This document shows positions 8,908-16,720 of a stretch of 64,000 nt of DNA, in pieces. The DNA is taken from positions 1,178,001-1,242,000 of the forward strand of contig CAVPRI010000002.1 of assembly GCA_963707835.1 (NCBI GenBank), given 5' to 3'. The translations under genes were made by a program, and so were the position numbers. The notes under the pieces were generated by a model. That model worked only from the letters and a program-made list of their open reading frames with translations. It ran no database searches and was not told where the DNA came from. This DNA is from Bog-473 sp963707835 (lineage in GTDB: Bacteria; Actinomycetota; Acidimicrobiia; Acidimicrobiales; RAAP-2). The number at the start of each line of letters is the position of its first letter. Position 1 is the stretch's first letter.

Positions 8908-9325
8908 CTACAGCTCGAGCGAGGAGTGCTGGTTCCGGATCGCCTCGTCGACGGCTCCGACCCACTGGCGCGACGACCAGCGGCTCACCTCGGGGCTGGC
9001 CGCCATTTGTAGCTCGATGGGGATCAGCACGGCTGCCTGCATCTCCTCGAGGGTGAACTCGGGGTTGGTCATGTCGACGATCTCGTACGCCAGGTAGGAG
9101 CGCGCGATCCGCCACCCGCGGGTGATGCGCCGATTGCGGTAGGGGCGCGCCACGGTCTCGGTGATGAGCGTCTCGGTTCCGTGGGCCAGCAGGTTCATCC
9201 AGGCCCAGACCGGGACCACCACGCCCCGATCGTCCCAGAATTTCGGCCAACGATCCGCTGAGGAACGCCTCGCACTCGAGTCCCAGCACCTCACCGCCGA
9301 GTGGAGGACGATCGCGCTTGTACAT
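8908..9325 (-). pseudogene. Hypothetical protein, about 139 residues, split by a one-base frameshift
   Basis: The start ATG 9325 has AGGAG about 10 bases upstream and gives MYKRDRPPLGGEVLGLE and then AFLSGSLAE; the protein continues in another frame as FWDDRGVVVPVWAWMNLLAHG through to the stop. Removing one base from the three-T run at 9241-9243 (plus strand) joins the pieces as LAEFWDD. No family is recognised. The composition (Trp-rich, a conserved-looking WAWMNLLAHGTETLI segment, a helical C-terminus) suggests a folded soluble protein. It lies 34 bases upstream of the F420-type oxidoreductase and is probably co-transcribed with it. Confidence 0.55.
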
Positions 9326-9508
9326 GCCCCGTCTCCTTGCCCACCGCCGCGTCCCGACGGGGAAGCGGCGGCCCGCACTCATTGTGCGACGGACGGGGGC
9401 CTGTCAGTAGAGCCGAACGGACCCCTTTGGATCTCCCTCGGGGCGGATCGGGAGCCTCCTGGGGAGGCGGAGCTGGTCCGAGCGGAGTCGGAGCGTCTCG
9501 GCCGGAGG

Positions 9509-9661
9509 CTAGGAACTCGTCGACCCAGGGTCCCGCTGGGGACGGTCGGCCCGCACCGGTACGAGAGCCGTCCTGGCCCGGCGGTGCCACGATGCGAGAC
9601 CAGCGGTGATTGCAGCGACCACGAAGGCCGCCGATCCACCCATGAGCACGATCACTGGCAT
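9509..9661 (-). CDS. Small single-pass membrane protein, 50 residues
   Basis: Begins MPVIVLMGGSAAFVVAAITA, one hydrophobic helix, followed by a basic tail with HRRAR. A good ribosome binding site, GGGAGG, lies about 7 bases before the ATG, unusual here, which supports real expression. It follows a larger membrane protein gene (start of spacing at 9662). No homologue is recognised and the function is unknown. The flanking bases 9326-9508 hold nothing convincing. Confidence 0.45.
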   Translation of the reverse strand: MPVIVLMGGSAAFVVAAITAGLASWHRRARTALVPVRADRPQRDPGSTSS

Positions 9662-9734
9662 CCGATACCTCCCGGTTGCATGTTCTGGCCTCCTGAGTCC
9701 ATCGGCCAGGGGCAAAGGTCCCTTGAGGATCGGG

Positions 9735-11051
9735 CTACGCGGCGCCGGCCCCGGTGCCGACCCCGGCCGGCGTGTCGCCCGCGCCGGCCACCTTCCTGGC
9801 CCACACCACCACCAGCTGGAGCAGGGCCAGGTACACGGCGAGCACGAGGAGGATCACCAGCAGGCTCCAGCCCGTCAGGTTCCCGCCGAAGACCAGGAAG
9901 GCTGCCGCCACCACCACGCCCACGACGCGCAGGCCCTTGGCGTGCTCGAGGATCCACCCTCCCGAGCGCCGCATGCCCTTGGAGCCCGCGGCGGCCCGAT
10001 CCGCGCCGGCCGTCAGCGCACGGGCCTGGGCGGCCACCCACCGACCGCCCCGGGCCGAGGTGGTGCGGATCCACACGGCGTAGCGGGCGGGGCCGGCCAC
10101 CCACGCGGCCAGCGCGACCAGCAGGGCCACCAGCAACATCCAGCGCAGGTCCGTCTTGAGGTAGCGCAACATGGTGTCCCAGACCGCGGCGGCCACCTGC
10201 CGGTCGAAGGTGTGCGACGCCTTGTTGAGGAAAGTGATCCGACCGAGTGAGAGGCCAGCCAGGATGAGGAGCGTCACCAGGGCCACCCCGACGGCCATTC
10301 GCAGCAGCGTCTTGCGGCGCTCGAGAGCGATCACGACGGCCAGGACGGCCAGGATCAACGCCACCAAGGGGATGATCCACTTGAGCTTGACGATCAGGTT
10401 GAACCAGCCCGAGAACTTCGAGACCTGGTCCTTCGAGACGATGGTCACGCCGAGGCTGTTGCTCTTGGCCAGAATCGGCTTGAGCGGGTTGAACAGGGTC
10501 ACGCCATGGGCATTGGCCTGGTCGATCACGTCGGAGATGGCCGGCGAGACATTGAGGACGATCTGACCGCCCTTCTCGACCTTCTTGGTCAGCGGCGACT
10601 GCTTGCCGGTCATGACGTCGACCACTGCTTGCTGCGAATGGCGATTGAGCGAGTCCCACAGCTTCCCGAACTGCTCGCTCTGGAAGAACTTGAGCGCCAG
10701 CCCGTAGGCGTACTGGTGCACCTGGTTCACGATGGGCGTGACGAGCGGCTTGGCCTTGTCCGGCAGGGCGGCTTTGACCTTGTCCTGCACGATGTGCGAC
10801 GAGAACAGCTCGTCGGTCGTCTTGGTGGCGAGATGGTCGACGATCACCGGGTTCCGGGCCAGCGGCGCCATGGTTTCCACGTAGTGGTCGGTGTTGGTGA
10901 CCGTGCGGATCGCCCAGACCGAGATCACCGAGACCGGGATCAGCAGCGACGCCAGCACGATGAGGACCCACGCCCCGATTCGGCGCGTACGCGGCGCGCG
11001 CGGCGCGCGCTTTGTGGCTGGCACGGCTGCCTCGGGCTGCGTCACGGCCAC
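9735..11051 (-). CDS. Integral membrane protein, conserved actinobacterial type
   Basis: A 438-residue protein of unknown function. After a short basic N-terminus comes a membrane helix (WVLIVLASLLIPVSVISVWAI), a roughly 200-residue extracytoplasmic helical region, then helices around IIPLVALILAVLAVVIAL, VALVTLLILAGLSLG, WMLLVALLVALAAWV and two more near the C-terminus. This layout recurs in uncharacterised actinobacterial membrane proteins. GTG start; no clear ribosome binding site. Probably precedes the 50-residue membrane protein in a transcript. Confidence 0.7.
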   Translation of the reverse strand: MAVTQPEAAVPATKRAPRAPRTRRIGAWVLIVLASLLIPVSVISVWAIRTVTNTDHYVETMAPLARNPVIVDHLATKTTDELFSSHIVQDKVKAALPDKAKPLVTPIVNQVHQYAYGLALKFFQSEQFGKLWDSLNRHSQQAVVDVMTGKQSPLTKKVEKGGQIVLNVSPAISDVIDQANAHGVTLFNPLKPILAKSNSLGVTIVSKDQVSKFSGWFNLIVKLKWIIPLVALILAVLAVVIALERRKTLLRMAVGVALVTLLILAGLSLGRITFLNKASHTFDRQVAAAVWDTMLRYLKTDLRWMLLVALLVALAAWVAGPARYAVWIRTTSARGGRWVAAQARALTAGADRAAAGSKGMRRSGGWILEHAKGLRVVGVVVAAAFLVFGGNLTGWSLLVILLVLAVYLALLQLVVVWARKVAGAGDTPAGVGTGAGAA

Positions 11052-11150
11052 AATGCCTAGCCCCGATCGGCCCGGCGTGCACGGATGGGACCGTGGGGCG
11101 CACGAGCTGGGGCGCGGCCTTCAGGGCCACCGTGTAGCAGACTGCACCAA

Positions 11151-11333
11151 ATGACCGGGTCAAAACCAACGACGAGCCGTGTGCGCCTGGTGGCCGTGTC
11201 GGCCTTCAGCGCACCCTTCGCCCCCCTCGTTTTCGCCGGCGTGCTCGTGCTGCGCAAGGCCCGGCGACGCACCCTGGTCCACTACCGGCACTGGAGCCGG
11301 CGCCTCGAGCACGAGATCGCCCGCTGGACCTGA
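11151..11333 (+). CDS. Small hypothetical protein with one membrane helix
   Basis: Sixty residues: a hydrophobic segment (VAVSAFSAPFAPLVFAGVLVL) followed by a strongly basic tail. The hexamer CAGACT lies 7 bases before the ATG, weakly matching the leaderless pattern seen elsewhere; no ribosome binding site. Its stop falls inside a strong palindrome. No family recognised; moderate chance of being spurious. Confidence 0.35.
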   Translation: MTGSKPTTSRVRLVAVSAFSAPFAPLVFAGVLVLRKARRRTLVHYRHWSRRLEHEIARWT

Positions 11334-11389
11334 TCGGCCCGATCAGGCTGGCTGGGGGTCCGCGCTCGATCGGCCGAACACGGCCGATC
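11329..11389. repeat. Two adjacent palindromes sharing a GATCGG/CCGATC core
   Basis: The first palindrome pairs 11329-11337 with 11339-11347 (CCTGATCGG and CCGATCAGG) around a single base. The second pairs 11368-11376 with 11381-11389 (GATCGGCCG and CGGCCGATC) around an AACA loop. Both arms match perfectly. They separate the small gene ending at 11333 from the HU gene. There is no T-run, so a Rho-independent terminator is possible but not typical; paired operator sites are an alternative. Confidence 0.5.
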
Positions 11390-11445
11390 ACCGAGAAATC
11401 GCATGTTCGACGCTGACAAATGTGCATCAGACGGTGCGCATCGGC

Positions 11446-11451
11446 CACAAT
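11446..11451 (+). promoter_or_regulatory. -10 element for the HU gene (leaderless start)
   Basis: CACAAT lies 7 bases before the ATG at 11459; no ribosome binding site precedes the ATG. It fixes the HU start at MNKRE rather than an earlier in-frame codon. Confidence 0.4.
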
Positions 11452-11458
11452 GGGCGCC

Positions 11459-11947
11459 ATGAACAAGCGAGAACTAGCAAGAGCCGTCGCGGTCCAGTCC
11501 GATGTGGAGCTGAAGACCGTCGTCCGGGTCCTCGACGGCTTCACTGATGTCGTGACCGCCGTGGTCGCCAAGGGCGAGCCGGTTGCCATCACCGGCTTCG
11601 CCAAGTTCGTCAAGGTCGACCGTCCGGCGCGGATGGGCCGCAACCCGGCCACCGGCGAGGCAATCCGGATCAAGGCGTCGAAGAAGGCACGGATCACCCC
11701 CGTCAAGGCCTTCAAGGACGCCGTGCTCGCGCCGTCGAAGGCGCCCAAGCTGAACCGGGGCGCCTACCCGACGGTGGACACCGCAGTGGCTGCCGCAGGC
11801 AAGACCGTCGCCCCGTCCGTCGCCAAGACTCCGGCACGCGCCGCCGCCAAGAAGGCGCCGGCCAAGAAGGCCACCACGGCGCGGAAGGCACCGGCCACCC
11901 GGGCCCTCGCCAAGCGGGCCCCGGCCAAGAAGACGGCACGGCGCTAG
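11459..11947 (+). CDS. hupB: HU-family nucleoid protein with histone-H1-like tail
   Basis: A 162-residue DNA-binding protein. The N-terminal HU fold (residues 1-90) starts MNKRELARAVAVQSD and contains the arm ITGFAKFVKVDRPARMGRNP followed by TGEAIRIKASKKARITP. The C-terminal 60 residues are Ala/Lys/Pro repeats of the AAKKAPAKK kind, as in mycobacterial HupB/Hlp. It should bend and compact DNA, with the tail adding non-specific affinity. The start was chosen by HU alignment and by the CACAAT hexamer 7 bases upstream. Confidence 0.9.
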   Translation: MNKRELARAVAVQSDVELKTVVRVLDGFTDVVTAVVAKGEPVAITGFAKFVKVDRPARMGRNPATGEAIRIKASKKARITPVKAFKDAVLAPSKAPKLNRGAYPTVDTAVAAAGKTVAPSVAKTPARAAAKKAPAKKATTARKAPATRALAKRAPAKKTARR

Positions 11948-11957
11948 CACGGAGTCA

Positions 11958-12176
11958 CTGGCCGACCGTCCGCTGTCACAGCCGCACCCCGGTCGGCTGA
12001 GCCCGGACAGCCCCGATTACGCAGAGATCGTCGGGGTGCACGCCGACGCACTGGCCGCGGGTGCCGACACGTACGTCGACCCGCGGTCGGGCTTCCGGGT
12101 CATGACCGCGGGCTACCTGGCCCGGCGTGGTCACTGCTGCGGGTCGGGTTGCCGGCACTGTCCCTACCTGGCGTGA
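11958..12176 (+). CDS. DUF5522 cysteine motif protein, start codon unclear
   Basis: About 72 residues ending in the signature RRGHCCGSGCRHCPY, which defines DUF5522, a small actinobacterial family of unknown role with a likely metal-binding Cys cluster. The upstream sequence QPHPGRLSPDSPDYAEIV also matches the usual family N-terminus. However, no in-frame ATG, GTG or TTG precedes it; the listed start is a CTG with GGAG just upstream. GTG 12036 would give only 46 residues and lose the N-terminal region. A non-canonical start or a nearby sequencing error are both possible. Confidence 0.65.
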   Translation: MADRPLSQPHPGRLSPDSPDYAEIVGVHADALAAGADTYVDPRSGFRVMTAGYLARRGHCCGSGCRHCPYLA

Positions 12177-12206
12177 CCGGTCGGCCCGGGCCCGGCGGGT
12201 GTGCCC

Positions 12207-12659
12207 CTACCCGGCGAGCCGCTCGCAGATCACCACCGGGATCTCCCGTCGTGAGCGTCGCCGGTACGAGTCGTAGGGACGGTAGGCCTGCACGATCTGG
12301 GGCCACAGGACGGCCTTCTCCTCGGGGGAGGCCGTCCTGGCCCGCATGGCCCGAGTCTCGCCGTCCATGGTGATCTCCACGTCCGGATGAGCCACCAGGT
12401 TGCGGTACCACTGCGGATCCCGATCGTCGCCGCCCTTGGACGCCACCAGGACCACCTGGTGTTCGTCGTGGACCGGCGCGGTGAGCATGGTGGTGCGCCG
12501 CCGGCCCGAGACGCGCCCGATGGTGTGCAGCTCCACCGCGGGCATTCCCAGGAGGCGCCGGGGCCAGCGGCCGTCCGTGAGTCGGATGGCCCCGCGGTGG
12601 ACCAGGTTCAAGACTCGGAACCCCGCGTCCACGGCCACGTCTCGCGGTCGCTTGGTCAA
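12207..12659 (-). CDS. Deazaflavin (F420)-dependent nitroreductase-family protein
   Basis: A 150-residue split-barrel protein of the DDN/FDOR-A type. Diagnostic segments are ELHTIGRVSGRRRTTML (a TxGRxSG-like cofactor loop) and ASKGGDDRDPQWYRNLVAHP, typical of the family that uses reduced F420 to reduce quinones or nitro compounds. The TTG start overlaps the upstream stop as TTGA and has GGGGGAG 5-6 bases before it, indicating coupling to the membrane protein gene 12656-13402. F420 genes elsewhere in the window support the cofactor call; the substrate is unknown. Confidence 0.85.
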   Translation of the reverse strand: MTKRPRDVAVDAGFRVLNLVHRGAIRLTDGRWPRRLLGMPAVELHTIGRVSGRRRTTMLTAPVHDEHQVVLVASKGGDDRDPQWYRNLVAHPDVEITMDGETRAMRARTASPEEKAVLWPQIVQAYRPYDSYRRRSRREIPVVICERLAG

Positions 12660-13402
12660 GGGGCTCCCCCGAGCTCGCGTCCAGGGCCGCGTGCTCCCCT
12701 GACCAGTCGTTCGGCCAGAGTCACCTCGAGCAAGCCGAGGGCCATGCCGAAGATGTCGCCCAGGACGAAGTTGGTCAGGAAGACGAGCCCCACGTGCTCG
12801 TGGGGCACCAGATCGGCGACGAAGACCACCACCTCGTGTTCGAGGGCCAGGGGCAACGTGATGAGGCAGAACACCAGCATGAAGTGGGGCCACACCACAT
12901 GGAACGACCGGCGGAATGCCGCCGGTACCGACAGGTCGAGCAGGTTGATCAGCGGGCCGACCAGCGCGAACAGCGTCCCCACCACCAGGCCGGGTACCAC
13001 GAGGAACACCGAGGCCACCCCGCCGACCAGGACCAAGACCGCATCGGCCAGCAGCAGCCGCCCCCAGGGCAGCGTGCGCAGCACCTGGCCCACGGGCTGG
13101 GGCTGCTCGTTGCGCTCGACCGATCCGACCAGCCGCTCGAGCATGCCGGCGTAGAAGGTGAGGCCGAGCGTCGAGGCGCCGAAGACGAAGGCGCCGAGCA
13201 ACGACCCGAACCCCAGGTGGTCGATCGCGATCTCGGTGTACGCCGTGGCCTGCAGCGCGTCGAGAGCGAAGATCACCAGTGCGGGGACCACGACCCGGGC
13301 CGGCTCCGCCCGTGCCGTGCGCCAGGCCATGGCGATGAGCTCGAGGGGGTGGAGGTGGTGGCGGGCCGGGCCAGCCGTCACCTCACGGTCCACGGGACCC
13401 AT
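12656..13402 (-). CDS. Multi-pass membrane protein of unknown function
   Basis: A 248-residue integral membrane protein with about five to six hydrophobic helices (VVVPALVIFALDAL, SLLGAFVFGASTLGLTFYA, LLLADAVLVLVGGVASVFLVV, GLVVGTLFALVGPLI and two later). Similar unnamed glycerophosphoryl-diester-phosphodiesterase-like membrane domain proteins occur in actinobacteria, but I cannot assign it. The ATG is 8 bases after a TACGAT hexamer (minus strand), fitting a leaderless start. Divergent from the adenine methyltransferase unit and coupled to the nitroreductase gene by TTGA. Confidence 0.65.
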   Translation of the reverse strand: MGPVDREVTAGPARHHLHPLELIAMAWRTARAEPARVVVPALVIFALDALQATAYTEIAIDHLGFGSLLGAFVFGASTLGLTFYAGMLERLVGSVERNEQPQPVGQVLRTLPWGRLLLADAVLVLVGGVASVFLVVPGLVVGTLFALVGPLINLLDLSVPAAFRRSFHVVWPHFMLVFCLITLPLALEHEVVVFVADLVPHEHVGLVFLTNFVLGDIFGMALGLLEVTLAERLVRGARGPGRELGGAP

Positions 13403-13410
13403 GGTCGCCC

Positions 13411-13420
13411 ATCGTAGGGT
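13411..13420. promoter_or_regulatory. Overlapping divergent -10 elements
   Basis: On the minus strand TACGAT (13411-13416) lies 8 bases from the ATG at 13402. On the plus strand TAGGGT (13415-13420) lies 7 bases from GTG 13428. The two hexamers overlap, so transcription in the two directions may compete. Confidence 0.4.
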
Positions 13421-13427
13421 GGGCCGC

Positions 13428-13475
13428 GTGATCTCCCCGGACGCACGGCCGCTCGGGATGCTGCCGGTCCGGTGA
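13428..13475 (+). CDS. Possible 15-residue leader ORF coupled to the methyltransferase
   Basis: GTG 13428 follows the TAGGGT hexamer by 7 bases and encodes VISPDARPLGMLPVR, ending in a TGA that overlaps the methyltransferase GTG as GTGA. The methyltransferase itself has no ribosome binding site, so leaderless translation of this short frame could deliver ribosomes to it. It is too short to judge by composition. Confidence 0.3.
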   Translation: MISPDARPLGMLPVR

Positions 13476-14593
13476 TCAAGTACATCGGGTCGAAACGCCG
13501 GCTCGTCCCGGTGCTGGCCCGCATGTGCGCCGCGTCCGGTGCCCGGACCGCGCTCGACCTGTTCACCGGCACCACCCGGGTGGCCCAGGCCTTCAAGGCC
13601 CAGGGCGTGCACGTCACCGCGGTGGACAGCGCTCGGTACGCGCACGTGTTCGCCCGCACCTATATCGAGACGGACGCCGCCGCCGTCGACAGCGCCGAGC
13701 TGGCGGCCGCCGTGGCCCACCTCAACGGGCTCGCCGGGGCCGACGGCTACGTCACCGAGACGTTCAGCCGGGAGGCCCGCTTCTTCCAACGGCACAACGC
13801 CATGCGGATCGACGCCGCACGCGATGCCATCGAGGCCGAGTGGGCGGGGTCACCCCTGTACCCCCACCTGTTGACCTCACTGGTCGAGGCGGCCGACCGG
13901 GTCGACTCGACAACGGGTGTGCAGATGGCCTACGTCAAGCAGTGGGCGCCACGCTCGTACAACCAGATGGAGCTGCGGTCGCCCGAGCTCCTCGACGGGC
14001 CCGGCCGGGCCGTCTGCGGCGATGCCCTGGCGCTGACGAAGACGACGGGGCCGAGATCGACCCTGGGCTCGTACGACCTCGCCTACCTCGACCCCCCCTA
14101 CAACCAGCATCGCTACTTCACGAACTACCACGTCTGGGAGACCCTGGTGGCCTGGGACGCGCCCGAGGCCTACGGCGTGGCGCGCAAGCGGGTCGACGCC
14201 CGGGACCCCGCCACGCGCTCGGCGTTCAATTCCAAGCGCACCATGCCGGACGCGCTTGCCGCCGTGGTGGCTGCGGTCGACTGCGAGCTGCTGGTCCTGT
14301 CGTACAACGACGAGTCGTGGCTCTCGCTCGAGGACCTCCAGACGCTGTGCGCCGTGCGGGGAGACGTGGCCACCATCGCCTTCGACTCGGCGCGCTACGT
14401 GGGTGCCCGCATCGGCATCTTCGACCCCTCGGGCCGCAAGGTGGGCCGGGTCGGGCGCCTGTCCAACCGGGAGCTCTTGGTGGTGGCCGGTCCGCGAAAG
14501 GCGGTGCGCCGGGCCGTGGAAGCAGCGGGCGCCACCCCGCTCGGAGCCGGCGCCCACGTCCCCGCGGTGGATCGGCTACAAAAGGCGACGTGA
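13472..14593 (+). CDS. D12-class N6-adenine DNA methyltransferase
   Basis: A 373-residue Dam/FokI-type methyltransferase that transfers a methyl group from SAM to adenine N6. The start IKYIGSKRRLVPVL is the typical D12 opening; the SAM motif is ALDLFTGTTRVAQAFK near residue 28 and the catalytic motif IV is YLDPPYNQHRY near residue 208. There is no restriction endonuclease or phage gene nearby, so it looks like an orphan housekeeping or regulatory methylase. Its stop overlaps the PPK2 start as GTGA. Recognition sequence unknown. Confidence 0.88.
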   Translation: MIKYIGSKRRLVPVLARMCAASGARTALDLFTGTTRVAQAFKAQGVHVTAVDSARYAHVFARTYIETDAAAVDSAELAAAVAHLNGLAGADGYVTETFSREARFFQRHNAMRIDAARDAIEAEWAGSPLYPHLLTSLVEAADRVDSTTGVQMAYVKQWAPRSYNQMELRSPELLDGPGRAVCGDALALTKTTGPRSTLGSYDLAYLDPPYNQHRYFTNYHVWETLVAWDAPEAYGVARKRVDARDPATRSAFNSKRTMPDALAAVVAAVDCELLVLSYNDESWLSLEDLQTLCAVRGDVATIAFDSARYVGARIGIFDPSGRKVGRVGRLSNRELLVVAGPRKAVRRAVEAAGATPLGAGAHVPAVDRLQKAT

Positions 14594-15486
14594 CCAAGCC
14601 CGCGGCCTTTCCCCGGCTCGAGGACTGCGACCTGTCGCTGAGGATCTCCAAGGAGGAGGAGGCGAAGCGTCTGGGCCGGGCGCAGCGGCGACTCCTGCAC
14701 CTGCGGCTCATCAACGGGGGCCAGCTCAACGAGGGCAAGCTCGGTCCGCCCGTGTGCGTCGTCTTCGAGGGTTGGGACGCGGCGGGAAAGGGGGGTGCCA
14801 TCAAGCGGTTGGTCGAGCCCCTCGACCCGCGCCACGTCCACGTGGCGCCCTTCGCGGCACCGACGCCCGACGAGCTGCGTCACCACTTCCTGTGGCGGTT
14901 CTGGCCACCACTGCCCGGATGGGGCGGCATGACGATCTTCGACCGCAGCTGGTACGGGCGGGTCTTGGTCGAGCGCGTCGAGCGCCTGGCCACCGACGTG
15001 CAGTGGCGCCGCGCCTACCAGGAGATCAACGACTTCGAGCACACCCTGGCCGAAGAGGGCATGATCGTGATCAAGCTCTGGATGCACATGTCGCACGAAG
15101 AGCAGCTCCGCCGCTTCGTCCGCCGTCGCGACGACCCGCTCAAGACGTGGAAGCTCACGGACGAGGACTGGCGCAATCGTGAGAAGCGCGACCACTACCA
15201 CGATGCGGTGGCTGACATGCTCCGCTTGACCAACGGTCCGCTCGCCCCCTGGGACGTGGTCTCATCGGAGAGCAAGCGCAACGGCCGGGCCGAGGTCATC
15301 GAGACGGTGATCCGCCGCATGGAAGAGGGCATGGCTCGCTGGGGCATCCCCGTGCCGCCGCACGACGCCGCCGAGGAGAAGACCGAGATAGCCCTCATGT
15401 TCGACGACCCGGAGTTCCAACACGGGCCCGGCGGGGTATCCAACGGCGATGCCAACGCCGGAGCAGAGGAGCCACTCGAGGCATAG
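14590..15486 (+). CDS. ppk2: Polyphosphate kinase 2 family protein
   Basis: A 298-residue PPK2 that transfers phosphate between polyphosphate and nucleotides. Walker A is FEGWDAAGKGG near residue 60, with DRSWYGRVLVERVE (lid/Walker B region) and later KLTDEDWRNREKRDHYHDAV, all standard for PPK2. The length and single domain fit class I or III enzymes; direction and nucleotide preference cannot be read. The GTG start overlaps the methyltransferase stop as GTGA. The acidic C-terminal 25 residues look disordered. Confidence 0.88.
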   Translation: MTKPAAFPRLEDCDLSLRISKEEEAKRLGRAQRRLLHLRLINGGQLNEGKLGPPVCVVFEGWDAAGKGGAIKRLVEPLDPRHVHVAPFAAPTPDELRHHFLWRFWPPLPGWGGMTIFDRSWYGRVLVERVERLATDVQWRRAYQEINDFEHTLAEEGMIVIKLWMHMSHEEQLRRFVRRRDDPLKTWKLTDEDWRNREKRDHYHDAVADMLRLTNGPLAPWDVVSSESKRNGRAEVIETVIRRMEEGMARWGIPVPPHDAAEEKTEIALMFDDPEFQHGPGGVSNGDANAGAEEPLEA

Positions 15487-15557
15487 GCGCCCGTCATGAC
15501 CGAGATCGACTTGCGCCTCACCTCGGTCCACGCCATGCACCCGCGGCGCACGCCAGT

Positions 15558-15580
15558 CCGGTCGGCACGGGTGAGACCGG
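15558..15580. repeat. Inverted repeat upstream of bioB
   Basis: CCGGTC (15558-15563) and GACCGG (15575-15580) form a perfect six-base inverted repeat with 11 bases between, 18 bases before the bioB -10 hexamer. It could be an operator for a biotin regulator; the match is short and could be chance in GC-rich DNA. Confidence 0.25.
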
Positions 15581-15597
15581 CGCCCTCGCGGTGCCAC

Positions 15598-15603
15598 TAC
15601 CGT
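15598..15603 (+). promoter_or_regulatory. -10 element for bioB (leaderless start)
   Basis: TACCGT lies 8 bases before GTG 15612 with no ribosome binding site. It favours GTG 15612 over the in-frame GTG 15591, which is upstream of the hexamer. Confidence 0.4.
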
Positions 15604-15611
15604 GGTGCGCC

Positions 15612-16709
15612 GTGACCACGTCCAGCCGAGTTGCCTTCCGCACCGCCCCTCCCACCGACGCCGTGGCCGAGGGGGCCCCGCCACCCATCCCCCAGGTGGC
15701 GCTGAGCGCTGCCGAGAGAGCGGTGATCGCCGGTGCCGAGCACGCCCTGCTCGACGAGCGCCGGCTGTTGACCACCGAGGAGCTCACCGCGCTCGCCGCC
15801 CTGCCCGACGGTGCGGTCATGACCCTGGCCGCGCTGGCGCACCAGGTCCGGCTGGCTTGGTGCGGCCCCGAGGTCGAGGTCGAGGGCATTCTCTCGGCCA
15901 AGACCGGGGGATGCCCGGAGGACTGCCACTTCTGCTCGCAATCGTCACGGTTCGACACGCCGGTCAAGGCGACGCCGTTCCTCGACACCGACGAGGTCCT
16001 GGCCGCCGCCCGCGAGACGGCGGCGCTCGGGGCCACGGAGTTCTGCATCGTCCTCGCCCTGCGAGGGCCCGACGAGCGCACCATGGCGCGCATCCTCGAG
16101 CTGGTGCCGCGGATCCAAGAGGAGGCCAAGGTCAACGTGGCGGTCAGCGCCGGGATCCTCTCCGAGGACCAAGCGCGGCGGCTCGCCGAGGGCGGGGTGC
16201 ACCGCTACAACCACAACATCGAGACGGCGCGCTCCCACTTCCCCTCCATCGTGTCCACCCACAGCTGGGAGGAGCGGTCCGAGACCTGCCGCCTCGTGCG
16301 CCGCCACGGCATGGAGCTGTGCTGTGGTGCCCTGATCAACACGGGCGAGTCGGCGGCCCAGCGGATCGAGCTGCTGGTCCAGCTCCAAGAGCTCGAGCCG
16401 ACCGAGGTGCCGATCAACTTCTTGAACCCGCGGCCCGGCACCCCCCTGGCCGACCAACCTGTGCTGGGCGCCTGGGAGGCCATCCGCTGGATCGCCCTTT
16501 TCCGCCTGGCCCTGCCCTCGGTCATCCTGCGCTACGCCGGCGGCCGGGAGATCACGCTGCGTGAACTCCAGGCCATGGGGATGACGGCGGGCATCAACGC
16601 TCTCATCGTGGGCAATTACCTGACCACCCTGGGCCGCTCGGCCGACGAGGACCTCCGCATGCTCGACGACCTGCGCATGCCCATCGGCGCGCTCACCGCC
16701 GCCATCTGA
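15612..16709 (+). CDS. bioB: Biotin synthase
   Basis: A radical SAM enzyme that inserts sulfur into dethiobiotin to make biotin. The 4Fe-4S motif is CPEDCHFC near residue 100, followed by SQSSRFDTPVKA; other hallmarks are VSAGILSEDQARRLAEGGVHRYNHNIET, CCGALINTGES and INFLNPRPGTPL. The length of 365 residues is normal. GTG 15612 was chosen because of the -10 hexamer 8 bases upstream. The next gene, 11 bases downstream, is the auxiliary protein BsaP, so this is probably the BsaP-dependent type known from mycobacteria. Confidence 0.93.
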   Translation: MTTSSRVAFRTAPPTDAVAEGAPPPIPQVALSAAERAVIAGAEHALLDERRLLTTEELTALAALPDGAVMTLAALAHQVRLAWCGPEVEVEGILSAKTGGCPEDCHFCSQSSRFDTPVKATPFLDTDEVLAAARETAALGATEFCIVLALRGPDERTMARILELVPRIQEEAKVNVAVSAGILSEDQARRLAEGGVHRYNHNIETARSHFPSIVSTHSWEERSETCRLVRRHGMELCCGALINTGESAAQRIELLVQLQELEPTEVPINFLNPRPGTPLADQPVLGAWEAIRWIALFRLALPSVILRYAGGREITLRELQAMGMTAGINALIVGNYLTTLGRSADEDLRMLDDLRMPIGALTAAI

Positions 16710-16720
16710 GCCACCGGGCA

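Noticed and set aside
12036..12176. DUF5522 starting at GTG 12036
   Set aside because: It would omit the conserved N-terminal segment and leave it as untranslated but conserved sequence.
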